From positions 62,001 through 126,000 of the forward strand of contig CAJULJ010000002.1 of NCBI GenBank assembly GCA_910587395.1: 64,000 nt of DNA. The letters are read 5' to 3'. This stretch comes from an uncultured Oscillospiraceae bacterium (GTDB lineage: Bacteria > Bacillota > Clostridia > Oscillospirales > Oscillospiraceae). Positions 10,791 to 18,289 of the stretch are shown here, piece by piece (position 1 is the first letter of the stretch; each line of letters starts with the position of its first letter). The position numbers and the translations under genes are program-made. A model generated the notes under the pieces. That model ran no database searches. It was given only the letters and a program-made list of their open reading frames with translations, and was not told the origin of the DNA.

Positions 10791-11292
10791 GACCCTTTGC
10801 GCGGCCCTGACCGCCGTCCTGACCCTGTCCCTGCTGTCCGCCTGCGCCGGGGGAGCGCCCCAAAAACAGGCGGACCTGTCCGAATTTGCCAAAAGCCTTC
10901 AGGAAAAATACGAATTTGCGTCCTATCTGATGGAGATGACGCCGGAATACGAGTATTTTGAGGAGGATATGGAGCGAGCGCTGCCGGAGCTGCTGGATCT
11001 GGACCTGGAGCAGTAGGTGATCCTCATGACCCTGATCAACATCAACAACGGGGAGATCGACCTGGTCCAGGCCAAAAACGCCGAGGACGCAGCCAAGGTG
11101 AAGGAAATCTTCCAAGCGCGCATTGATTATATGGTGGGCGACGGGGAGAGCCCCGGCGGAGCCTTCTATCCCGGCCCCACCGAGCTGTGGGCCAATCACG
11201 CCCAGGTGGCGGTGAAGGGAAACTATGTGATGCTGGTGTGCGGCGAGGACGACGGGCAGATCGTGGAGGATTTCAACGCCCTGTTTGAGTAA
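10783..11292 (+). pseudogene. DUF4358 lipoprotein, disrupted (internal TAG and displaced start)
   Basis: This reads as a 170-codon homologue of the next two genes. It has a lipoprotein signal (MKKTLCAALTAVLTLSLLSAC), a helical segment ending LLDLDLEQ, and the conserved C-terminal DUF4358 half (NAEDAAKVKEIFQARIDYM, GNYVMLV, FNALFE). An in-frame TAG at 11014-11016 interrupts it where the paralogues have Met or Arg, and alignment resumes without a gap. In addition, a 19-bp duplication has moved the ATG 30 bases from the ribosome site. The two lesions together suggest decay. Read-through of the amber codon cannot be excluded from sequence alone. Confidence 0.85.
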
Positions 11293-11330
11293 GCACGCGA
11301 TTCTATTTACAAAAAAGGAGAACCAGAACA

Positions 11331-11837
11331 ATGAAACGAATTATCGCCCTTTGCGCCGCGGCGGCGCTGTGCCTGTCCCTGCTGAGCGCCTGCGGGAGCA
11401 AACAGCAGGAGCAGGAGGAGAAAAAGGCGGACCTGTCCGCATTTGCCCAGACCCTCCAGGAAAACTACGAGTTTCCCTCCTTGGAGCGGGCTGACCCGGA
11501 GGATCAGGACGTGGGAGTGCTCATGCTGGAAAACACGTACCCTGGGCTGAAGGATCTGGACCTGGAGCAGATGGAGGTCTATCTGGCGGTGATCTCCTTC
11601 AGTGGCGGGGAGCTGGCCATAGTGGAGGCCAAGAGCGCCGAGGACGCCGCCAAGGTGAAGGAGATTTTCCAGGCCCGCATCGACCAGAAGAGCGAGGACG
11701 CCATCGGCAACTACCCTGAGGAAGTGGAGATGTGGAGGAACCATGCCAAGCTGGCGGACCACGGCAATTATGTCATGCTGGTGAACCACAGCGAAAGTGC
11801 CGACATCGTCAACGAGTTCAACGCGCTGTTTGAGTAA
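11331..11837 (+). CDS. DUF4358 family lipoprotein
   Basis: This 168-residue secreted lipoprotein has a signal peptide and lipobox (LSLLSAC, acylated Cys at about residue 21), then a charged linker and a DUF4358 domain. Shared blocks with the neighbours are ADLSAFAQTLQENYEF, KSAEDAAKVKEIFQARID, NHAKLADHGNYVMLVN and the terminal FNALFE. The domain has no established biochemical role. Such genes often lie beside MBOAT O-acyltransferases in Clostridia, as here, which suggests work on the cell envelope. AAAGGAG precedes the start. Confidence 0.88.
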   Translation: MKRIIALCAAAALCLSLLSACGSKQQEQEEKKADLSAFAQTLQENYEFPSLERADPEDQDVGVLMLENTYPGLKDLDLEQMEVYLAVISFSGGELAIVEAKSAEDAAKVKEIFQARIDQKSEDAIGNYPEEVEMWRNHAKLADHGNYVMLVNHSESADIVNEFNALFE

Positions 11838-11863
11838 AAGACGGTATTTGACGGTATTTAATA

Positions 11864-11892
11864 GTCCTCCCGCCCGTCAGGGGCGGGAGGAC
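11864..11892 (+). promoter_or_regulatory. 12-bp perfect hairpin between DUF4358 genes
   Basis: GTCCTCCCGCCC (11864-11875) and its exact complement (11881-11892) form a hairpin with no T-tract. It may be an mRNA-stabilising or attenuating structure between the second and third DUF4358 genes. Confidence 0.6.
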
Positions 11893-11918
11893 GGACATAG
11901 ATTGGAGTGTAGAAACAT

Positions 11919-12725
11919 ATGAAACGAATTCTTGCCCTGTCCCTTTCCGCCGCCATGCTGCTGGCCATGCTGTGCGCTTGCAGTGATTCCGGTTCCAAAG
12001 AGACCCTGATCCCCTCCGACCCTGTGGAGGAGAGTGAGGCGGCGGAGTCCGCCGCGCTGCCCACCCCCACCGTTGAGCCCTCTGAGGAGCCCAGCGAGGA
12101 GCCGTCCGAGGAGCCGTCCGAGGAGCCGTCCGCCGAGCCCACGGAGGAGCCCAGCCAGGAGCCCTCTAAGGCTCCGGAGGTGAAGCCGATCCCCACCACC
12201 CCCACGCCCAAGCCTACGCCCACCCCGGCCCCCAAGCCCACGCCGACTCCCGCGCCCACCCCCACTCCGGAGCCCACCCCCGCGCCCACTCCGACGCCGG
12301 AGCCCACCCCCGCGCCCGCCGGCAAGGTGGACTTGGCGGCCTTCTACTCCAGCGTCACCAGCCAGCATGAGTTTGGCTTCCTGGAACTGGCCAGCACCGA
12401 ACTGATGGACGGTTTCTATCCCGGCCTGAGCGCCATCGCCGCCGAGCAGCGCCTGGTCTACATCACCCAGATGTCCATGAACAACGGTGAGTTCGGCCTG
12501 GTGCAGGTGAAGAACAGCGCCGACGTGGCGGCGGTGAAGGCCATCTTCCAGGCCCGGATCGACTATATGGTGGGCGACGGCAACGGCCCCGGCGGCGCCT
12601 GGTATCCCGGCCCCACCGAGCAGTGGCAGAACAATTCCCGGGTGGTATCCAACGGGAACTATGTCATGATGGTGGTCCACGAGAACTGCGACGATATCGT
12701 GGCCCAGTTCAACGCGCTGTTCTAA
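11919..12725 (+). CDS. DUF4358 family lipoprotein with long Pro/Glu/Thr-rich linker
   Basis: This 268-residue lipoprotein has the lipobox MLCAC near residue 21. A linker of about 90 residues follows, first EPSE-type repeats (roughly residues 50-80) and then TPTPAPKP-type repeats (roughly 90-130), before a C-terminal DUF4358 domain. The domain shares QARIDYMVGDGNGPGGAWYP and GNYVMMV with the first, broken copy. The linker would hold the domain away from the membrane, perhaps through the peptidoglycan. A terminator follows, so the MBOAT gene may have its own transcript. Confidence 0.88.
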   Translation: MKRILALSLSAAMLLAMLCACSDSGSKETLIPSDPVEESEAAESAALPTPTVEPSEEPSEEPSEEPSEEPSAEPTEEPSQEPSKAPEVKPIPTTPTPKPTPTPAPKPTPTPAPTPTPEPTPAPTPTPEPTPAPAGKVDLAAFYSSVTSQHEFGFLELASTELMDGFYPGLSAIAAEQRLVYITQMSMNNGEFGLVQVKNSADVAAVKAIFQARIDYMVGDGNGPGGAWYPGPTEQWQNNSRVVSNGNYVMMVVHENCDDIVAQFNALF

Positions 12726-12736
12726 AACACGAAAAG

Positions 12737-12762
12737 AGGGAGCGGCGATTGCCGCTCCCTTT
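12737..12762 (+). terminator. intrinsic terminator
   Basis: AGGGAGCGGC (12737-12746) pairs with GCCGCTCCCT (12751-12760), with a GATT loop and trailing T residues, directly after the third DUF4358 gene. Confidence 0.75.
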
Positions 12763-12795
12763 GCCCTGAAATCTTCCAGGTAGAGGTGAAGGCCC

Positions 12796-14229
12796 GTGAT
12801 ATTCTCCAGCCCGTATTTTCTCTTCCTCTATTTCCCCGCAGTATTGCTGTTGTACTATATCACCCCGCTGCGCGGGCGCAACTTGGTGTTGCTCATCGTC
12901 AACCTCATCTTCTACGGCTGGGGCGAACCGGTGTATGTGCTCATCATGTTTCTGTCCATCGCCATCGACTACAGCCATGGGCGGATTGTCACCCGCTGCA
13001 AGGCCAAGGGGAACGACAGAGGGGCCCGGATGGCGGTGGCCTCGTCGGTGGTGTTCAACCTGCTGCTGTTGGGGTTCTTCAAGTACTGGAACTTTATCGC
13101 CGGGAGCCTTGCCGCCGTCGGCGCGGGCTTCCTGCCCGTCATTGAGAGACTGCCCACACCCTGGGGGGAGCCTATTCCCTTCACCCTGCCCATCGGCATC
13201 TCCTTCTACACCTTCCAGACCATGAGCTATACCATCGACGTGTACCGGGGAGACGCCCGGTGCCAGAAGAACATCGTCACCTTCGGCACCTTTGTCACCC
13301 TGTTTCCCCAGCTGATTGCCGGACCCATCATCAAGTACAAGGACCTGGATGATCAGCTGGAGCACCGGGACCACTCCTTTGAGAAGTTCGCCTCCGGTGT
13401 GCAGCGCTTCATCATCGGCGCGTGCAAGAAGGTGCTGCTGGCAAACGCGCTGGGGCCGCTGTGGGATGTGTATCTCGCCACGCCGGGGGAGCAGCTCACG
13501 ACCCTGGGGGCGTGGTTGGGTATTGTGGCCTTTTCCCTTCAATTGTACTTTGATTTTTCCGGGTATTCCGACATGGCCATCGGCCTGGGCCGGATGCTGG
13601 GCTTTGAGTTCTTGGAAAACTTCAACTATCCTTACCTGTCCAAGTCCGCCAGCGAGTTCTGGCGGCGGTGGCACATCTCCCTGGGCAGCTGGTTTAGGGA
13701 GTACCTGTACTTTCCCTTAGGCGGCAGCCGGGTGGGGAAGGGCCGGATGGTGTTCAATCTGCTCATTGTCTGGGCCGCCACAGGCATCTGGCACGGGGCC
13801 AGCTGGAATTTCCTGCTCTGGGGCCTGTATTGGTTCGTGTGGATTGGCCTGGAAAAGCTGTTTCTGGGGAGGTGGCTGGACAAGGCTCCGGCTTGGCTGG
13901 GCCACGTTTATGGCGTAGTGGTGGCCGTGGTGGGCTGGGCCATTTTCGCGGTGGAGGATTTCTCCGCCATGGGGCCCTATCTGGCGGCCATGTTCGGCTT
14001 TGGCGCGGGAGCGCTGGACGGCATGTTCCTCTACTGCCTGCGCAACTATCTGTCCATCCTCATCGTCGCCGTTGTGGCGGCTACGCCGCTGGCGGCAAAG
14101 GTCTGGAGGAAGCTGCCTGAGCGGGTCCGTCAGGTGGTGTTCCCGGTGCTCATGATGGCGGGGCTGGTGCTCACCACCGCCTATCTGGTGGACGGCACCT
14201 ACAACCCGTTCCTGTATTTCCGTTTCTGA
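12796..14229 (+). CDS. MBOAT family O-acyltransferase (DltB/AlgI-like)
   Basis: This 477-residue multi-pass membrane protein belongs to the membrane-bound O-acyltransferase family. The N-terminal SPYFLFLYFPAVLLLYY, the central WRRWHISLGSWFREYLYFPLGGSR and the catalytic His in TGIWHGASWNFLLWG are all present. Such proteins move acetyl or D-alanyl groups across the membrane onto polysaccharide or teichoic acid. The start is GTG at 12796, preceded by GAGGTG. The adjacent DHHW protein makes an AlgI/AlgJ-like envelope O-acetylation system the most likely reading; the acceptor is unknown. Confidence 0.93.
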   Translation: MIFSSPYFLFLYFPAVLLLYYITPLRGRNLVLLIVNLIFYGWGEPVYVLIMFLSIAIDYSHGRIVTRCKAKGNDRGARMAVASSVVFNLLLLGFFKYWNFIAGSLAAVGAGFLPVIERLPTPWGEPIPFTLPIGISFYTFQTMSYTIDVYRGDARCQKNIVTFGTFVTLFPQLIAGPIIKYKDLDDQLEHRDHSFEKFASGVQRFIIGACKKVLLANALGPLWDVYLATPGEQLTTLGAWLGIVAFSLQLYFDFSGYSDMAIGLGRMLGFEFLENFNYPYLSKSASEFWRRWHISLGSWFREYLYFPLGGSRVGKGRMVFNLLIVWAATGIWHGASWNFLLWGLYWFVWIGLEKLFLGRWLDKAPAWLGHVYGVVVAVVGWAIFAVEDFSAMGPYLAAMFGFGAGALDGMFLYCLRNYLSILIVAVVAATPLAAKVWRKLPERVRQVVFPVLMMAGLVLTTAYLVDGTYNPFLYFRF

Positions 14230-14271
14230 GTTACTTTTTCTTGTAAGAAAAAGTAACCAAAAAGAACTTTT
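14230..14271 (+). repeat. stop-abutting repeat (GTTNCTTTTTCTTGTAAG type), copy A
   Basis: A 13-bp inverted repeat GTTACTTTTTCTT / AAGAAAAAGTAAC (14230-14242 with 14245-14257) is followed by CCAAAAAGAACTTTT. It begins at the base after the MBOAT stop codon. A near-identical element lies after livF in opposite orientation and a variant lies after uxaA. Confidence 0.8.
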
Positions 14272-14354
14272 AGCACGCTGACCGCCGCTGTTAGTGACTT
14301 CAATGTGATATACCCGGCGACGGGACTGGGTGCTTTTCGATAGGAGATGTTTTT

Positions 14355-15512
14355 ATGAATAAAAAATACTCCATTTTTATTACTGTACTGTTCTGCATGT
14401 TTATTTTTGGGTTCGGTATTGCCCATTTCATTGTGCCCGACCGGGAGTCTTCCGAGCAGGAGAACACCAACCTGTCCCAGTTCAAGGCTCCTACCCTGGA
14501 GACCCTGCGCTCGGGGGAGTTTATGGAGAAGTTTGAGAAATATTACAACGACCAGTTTCCCCTGCGGGACCAGTGGGTCCACCTCAAGGCCCGGTCCGAG
14601 TGGGCGCTGGGCAAGCAGGAGAACAACAAGGTCTACTTCGGCACCGATGGGCGGACCCTGTTCGCCCACTTCACCCGCATCTCCCGGGAGGACCTGGAGC
14701 GCCGGGTGAGTTTCGTAAACAAACTGGGGGAGAACCTGGATGTGCCGGTATATTTCTCCCTGGTGCCGGACAAGAGCGGGGCCCTTCCCTATCTTCTGCC
14801 TGACAACGCCCCCAACGTGGATGACAATTCCACCATCCAGCAGGCAAAGGAGCTTTGTGGGGAAAAGGTGAGCTTTATTGATATGACCGATTGGCTAGGG
14901 AACCCTTCCGGCGACGAGGAGCTTATGGGGATCAGCAGCTTTTACCGCACCGACCACCATTGGACCAGTATGGGGGCCTATTGGGGGTATGTGGTGTTGA
15001 TGGAGGGAATGGGACGTGATATTCATGTTCTTGCATGGGACCAAAAAGCCCTGGTTTCCGATTCGTTTTACGGCACTACCTACTCCGCCTCCGGGGCGGG
15101 CTGGGTGGAGCCGGACAGCATCTACACCATAGTCCCCGAGGGTGGCACCAAGGGCCGCGTTACCGTCACCCGCTACCCCGAGGGCAAACCCATTGAGGGC
15201 GGCCTGTATTACCCCGAAAAGCTGGAGGTCAAGGACAAATACGCCTATTTCCTGGGCGGTAATCAGCCGCTGTGCGTCATCCGGAACCCGGACGCGGCAG
15301 GAGGGAAGCTGCTGGTGGTGCGGGACTCGTACTCCGACAGCCTTGCCCCCTTCCTGGCGGAGGAATTCCAGGAGGTCCACCTGTTCGACCTGCGCTACAA
15401 CAACATGTCCCTCAAGAAATATGTGGAGGAAAACGGCATCGATCAGGTGCTGGTGCTCTATTCGAGCAATAACTTCAATACCGATCAGAACCTGTTCAAG
15501 CTGGGACTGTGA
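14355..15512 (+). CDS. DHHW family protein (AlgX/AlgJ-like partner of MBOAT)
   Basis: This 385-residue protein has one N-terminal membrane anchor (roughly residues 7-27) and an extracellular SGNH-like domain of the DHHW family. The family motif is visible as TDHHWTSMGAYWGY, with SYSDSLAPFLAEEF further on as the SGNH-type Ser region. Homologues act with an MBOAT partner to O-acetylate polysaccharides outside the membrane, as AlgX/AlgJ do with AlgI. AGGAGA precedes the ATG. It is separated from the MBOAT gene by 125 bp that contain the repeat element above. Confidence 0.9.
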   Translation: MNKKYSIFITVLFCMFIFGFGIAHFIVPDRESSEQENTNLSQFKAPTLETLRSGEFMEKFEKYYNDQFPLRDQWVHLKARSEWALGKQENNKVYFGTDGRTLFAHFTRISREDLERRVSFVNKLGENLDVPVYFSLVPDKSGALPYLLPDNAPNVDDNSTIQQAKELCGEKVSFIDMTDWLGNPSGDEELMGISSFYRTDHHWTSMGAYWGYVVLMEGMGRDIHVLAWDQKALVSDSFYGTTYSASGAGWVEPDSIYTIVPEGGTKGRVTVTRYPEGKPIEGGLYYPEKLEVKDKYAYFLGGNQPLCVIRNPDAAGGKLLVVRDSYSDSLAPFLAEEFQEVHLFDLRYNNMSLKKYVEENGIDQVLVLYSSNNFNTDQNLFKLGL

Positions 15513-15532
15513 GGCCGGAAAGAAAATAGAAC

Positions 15533-15575
15533 AAAAAAGGACAGGCGCCGTTTCCTCACGGCGCCTGTCCTTTTT
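15533..15575. terminator. bidirectional intrinsic terminator
   Basis: GGACAGGCGCCGT (15539-15551) pairs perfectly with ACGGCGCCTGTCC (15558-15570), flanked by an A-run and T5. It serves both the DHHW gene and the convergent DUF3021 gene. Confidence 0.92.
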
Positions 15576-15591
15576 GTAGATTTTCGGTGAG

Positions 15592-16032
15592 TTATTTCTC
15601 TCTGTTATTGCGGTACCAGTCCAGCCGGTCGTCATATTTCCTGCCTGACAGGCGGTAGTAGAGCTCAATGCCCACCGTGATGAACAGGAAAATTACGATA
15701 AAAATGGCAATAAACGTGATCCATGCTCCGGCGTTTTCTGTGGGGAACCAGCCGAAGCTCACAGCGAAAGCGGTGATGATGGTGAAAAATGGGATCACAA
15801 ATACGATCATACGCCAGCCATAGGCCAGCTTTTTAAACAGCAGGTTGGAGAAGGCCAGCAGCTGCATCGTCCCCGCCGCTATGCACACCAGCAGCAGGGA
15901 GAACAGCATGGACAGGGACGCGTCCTCCTGCTTGAACACCCACAGGAAAAACATGTAGAAGCACATGGCGGCGGTGTAGCACAGCGCCGTCAGCTCCTTG
16001 ATGGACGTACACACCTGGAAAAACTTTTTCAT
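15592..16032 (-). CDS. DUF3021 family membrane protein
   Basis: This 146-residue protein has four predicted transmembrane segments and matches the DUF3021 pattern: N-terminal KELTALCYTAAMCFYMF, a short polar C-terminus, and pairing with a LytTR regulator. The ATG at 16032 is preferred because AAAGGAG lies 8 bases upstream; the in-frame TTG at 16050 overlaps that site. The gene follows the LytTR gene directly. In known pairs of this type the membrane protein is thought to modulate the regulator, but that is not shown here. Confidence 0.82.
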   Translation of the reverse strand: MKKFFQVCTSIKELTALCYTAAMCFYMFFLWVFKQEDASLSMLFSLLLVCIAAGTMQLLAFSNLLFKKLAYGWRMIVFVIPFFTIITAFAVSFGWFPTENAGAWITFIAIFIVIFLFITVGIELYYRLSGRKYDDRLDWYRNNREK

Positions 16033-16046
16033 GTTCAACGCTCCTT

Positions 16047-16484
16047 TCAAAGCCCCAGTTTTTTCTTGATGGCGGGGACGTACTGGCGGTTTGCCAGCAC
16101 CACCTCGCCGTTGGACATGGTCAGCCGCATCCGCCCGCCGAAGTCGGGGCGCAGGGACCGCACCCGGCTAAAATTCACGATGGCCGACTTGCTCACCCGG
16201 ATGAAATCCCAGGCGGCGAGCTGTTCCTCCAGCTCGTACAGCCGCAGGCGGGTCTGATACACCCCGTCGGCGGTGTAGAGAAAGGTCCCCCGGTCCACGG
16301 TGTCAATGTAGAGCACGTCCGCCCCGTCCAGGATGCAGGTCTCGCCGTCCCTCTCCCCGGTGAGCCGGGCGTCGGACAGCTGCAGCAGCTCCACCAGCCG
16401 GGACAGCTGGGCGTCCAGCCGGGGGCAGCGGACAGTCACCTCGGTCTGCTCCAGGCCGGGACACTCCTCCACGGTCACTTTCAT
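16047..16484 (-). CDS. LytTR family DNA-binding regulator
   Basis: This 145-residue transcriptional regulator has a LytTR DNA-binding domain in its C-terminal two thirds (FIRVSKSAIVNFSRV, the MRLTMSNGEVVLANRQY strand pair and VPAIKKKLGL) and a short N-terminal region. It lacks a receiver domain, so it is not a two-component regulator of the classical type. It is co-transcribed with the DUF3021 gene downstream from a recognisable promoter. Confidence 0.92.
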   Translation of the reverse strand: MKVTVEECPGLEQTEVTVRCPRLDAQLSRLVELLQLSDARLTGERDGETCILDGADVLYIDTVDRGTFLYTADGVYQTRLRLYELEEQLAAWDFIRVSKSAIVNFSRVRSLRPDFGGRMRLTMSNGEVVLANRQYVPAIKKKLGL

Positions 16485-16515
16485 GGGCTTTCACTCCTTT
16501 CGCAGCTGTACATTC

Positions 16516-16544
16516 AGCATACACGATGAGGCTTTGCTTGGCAA
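16516..16544 (-). promoter_or_regulatory. promoter of the LytTR-DUF3021 operon
   Basis: On the minus strand, -35 TTGCCA (16539-16544), a 17-bp spacer and -10 TATGCT (16516-16521) lie 31 bases ahead of the start. Confidence 0.6.
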
Positions 16545-16592
16545 GGGGCGGGAGCGCGACCTGCTGCCGGCGCTGCCTGACCTGCAAAAAGA

Positions 16593-16618
16593 AGCCCTGC
16601 GGCATAGGCCGCAGGGCT
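16593..16618 (-). terminator. intrinsic terminator of the liv operon
   Basis: A perfect 11-bp stem (16593-16603 with 16608-16618) is followed on the minus strand by TTCTTTTT. It lies downstream of livF. Confidence 0.85.
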
Positions 16619-16683
16619 CAGGTACGCATCGTCTTGTCGCCGGGCAGAAATTTACCATCTATCACACCGTCCGTCAGCGAACC

Positions 16684-16726
16684 AAAAGTTCTTTTTCGGT
16701 TCCTTTTTCTTACAAGAAAAAGGAAC
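16684..16726 (-). repeat. stop-abutting repeat, copy B
   Basis: The same element as at 14230-14271, in opposite orientation. GTTCCTTTTTCTT / AAGAAAAAGGAAC form a 13-bp hairpin, followed on the minus strand by CCGAAAAAGAACTTTT. Its first G is the last base of the livF TAG stop. Confidence 0.8.
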
Positions 16727-17427
16727 TAGCCGCCGAGGTAGGCTTTTTTGACGGCTTCATCGCGGAGGAGCTCGCCGCCGGTGCCGGTGGCCACGATCTT
16801 GCCCGTCTCCAGCACATAGCCCCGGTCGGCCACGGACAAGGCCATCCGGGCGTTCTGCTCCACCAGCAGGATGGTGGTGCCCGCCTTGTGGAGCTGCTTG
16901 ATAATCTCAAAAATCTGCTCCACCAGAATGGGAGCCAGTCCCATGGACGGCTCGTCCAGCATCAGCAGCTTGGGATTGGACATCAGCCCGCGCCCCATGG
17001 CCAGCATCTGCTGCTCACCGCCGGACAGGGTGCCCGCCACCTGCCTCCGGCGCTCCTTCAAGCGGGGAAACTGCTCATACACCCGCTCCAGATTGGGCGC
17101 GATGGTGCTCCGAGCCTGGGTGTACGCGCCCATCTCCAGGTTTTCCTCCACCGTCATCTGCTGGAAAATGCGCCGCCCCTCGGGAACATGGGCCATGCCC
17201 AGCTCCACCACCTTGTGGGGCGGTATGGACGCCAGATTTCTGTCCAGAAATTCAATGGACCCGGTTCGGGACCGAAGCAGGCCGCACACCGTGTTCAGCG
17301 TGGTGGACTTGCCCGCGCCGTTGGCTCCGATGAGGGTGACAACTTCCCCGTCATTGACCTCAAAGGAAATGCCCTTGATGGCGTGGATGGCGCCGTAATA
17401 CACGTTAATGTCGTTGACTTTCAGCAT
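16726..17427 (-). CDS. livF: branched-chain amino-acid ABC transporter, ATP-binding protein LivF
   Basis: This 233-residue ATPase is the second nucleotide-binding subunit of a HAAT-type importer. It shows Walker A GANGAGKSTT, the signature LSGGEQQMLAMGRGL, Walker B LLMLDEPSMGL and the H-loop region ILLVEQNARMAL. The LivF-type N-terminus MLKVNDINVYYGAIHAIKGIS is typical. It is the last of five co-oriented liv genes; a terminator follows. Confidence 0.96.
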   Translation of the reverse strand: MLKVNDINVYYGAIHAIKGISFEVNDGEVVTLIGANGAGKSTTLNTVCGLLRSRTGSIEFLDRNLASIPPHKVVELGMAHVPEGRRIFQQMTVEENLEMGAYTQARSTIAPNLERVYEQFPRLKERRRQVAGTLSGGEQQMLAMGRGLMSNPKLLMLDEPSMGLAPILVEQIFEIIKQLHKAGTTILLVEQNARMALSVADRGYVLETGKIVATGTGGELLRDEAVKKAYLGG

Positions 17428-17440
17428 GCTCGCGCCCTCC

Positions 17441-18289
17441 TTACTGCTGCTTGCCCAGATAGGCCTCGATGACCGTGGGGTTGGACTGAATCTCCTCCGC
17501 GGTGCCCTTGGCGATGATCTGACCGAAATTCAGCACACAGATGCCCTCGCAGATGCCCATAACAAGGCTCATGTCGTGTTCAATGAGCATGATGGCGATC
17601 TGGAACGTGTCCCGAATCTTCACAATGTTCTCCATCAGCTCGGCAGTCTCGGAGGGGTTCATGCCCGCCGCAGGCTCGTCCAGCAGCAGCAGGGCGGGGT
17701 TGGTGGCCAACGCCCGGACGATCTCCAGCCGCCGCTGGGCGCCATAGGGGAGGCTGCCCGCCTGATGGTCCGCCAGGTCCTGCATGTCGAAAATGGACAG
17801 CAGCTCCAGCGCCCGCTCATGGGCGGCCTTCTCCTGCCGCCAGTACTTGGGCAGGCGCAGAATGCCGGAAAACATGGAATACTTCTCCTGATTGTGCAGG
17901 CCGATTTTGACGTTGTCCTCCACGCTCAGATTGTTGAACAGCCGGATGTTCTGGAAGGTGCGGGCGATGCCCATGCGGTTGATCTGGGCGGGGGTCTTGC
18001 CGTGGGTGTCCAGGCCGTCCAGCAGGATGGTGCCCCGGGTGGGCTGGTACACCTTGGTCAGCAGGTTGAACACGGTGGTCTTGCCCGCGCCGTTGGGACC
18101 GATGAGGCCCGCGATCTCCGTGCGGCCCACCGTGATGTTGAACTCGTTGACGGCGGTAAGTCCGCCGAAGTCGATGCCCAGGTGGCTGCACTCCAGGATG
18201 GGGGAGGTGCCCAGGTCCCGCTCCGGGATGATGGAGTGGCTGGGCACGGGTACCATTTTGCCCTTGTTGAACTGCTTCTTCTCAGCCAT
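17441..18289 (-). CDS. livG: branched-chain amino-acid ABC transporter, ATP-binding protein LivG
   Basis: This 282-residue LivG-type ATPase has Walker A GPNGAGKTTVFN, the LivG-specific FNLLTKVYQPTRGTI and MGIARTFQNIRLFNNLSV, the signature LPYGAQRRLEIVRAL and Walker B LLLLDEPAAGMNP. The N-terminus carries about 25 residues of charged extension ahead of the domain. Its start overlaps the livM 3' end by 8 bases and livF follows after 13 bases. Confidence 0.96.
   Translation of the reverse strand: MAEKKQFNKGKMVPVPSHSIIPERDLGTSPILECSHLGIDFGGLTAVNEFNITVGRTEIAGLIGPNGAGKTTVFNLLTKVYQPTRGTILLDGLDTHGKTPAQINRMGIARTFQNIRLFNNLSVEDNVKIGLHNQEKYSMFSGILRLPKYWRQEKAAHERALELLSIFDMQDLADHQAGSLPYGAQRRLEIVRALATNPALLLLDEPAAGMNPSETAELMENIVKIRDTFQIAIMLIEHDMSLVMGICEGICVLNFGQIIAKGTAEEIQSNPTVIEAYLGKQQ

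Noticed and set aside
10764..10961. 65-codon frame opened by the first ATG of the 19-bp duplication
   Set aside because: It has a good ribosome site but its sequence is the shifted frame of the lipoprotein gene, so it is a by-product of the duplication.
11858..12325. Minus-strand Gly/Val/Ser repeat protein opposite the DUF4358 linker
   Set aside because: It is the reverse complement of the Pro/Glu/Thr linker repeats; the real frame has a signal peptide and domain.
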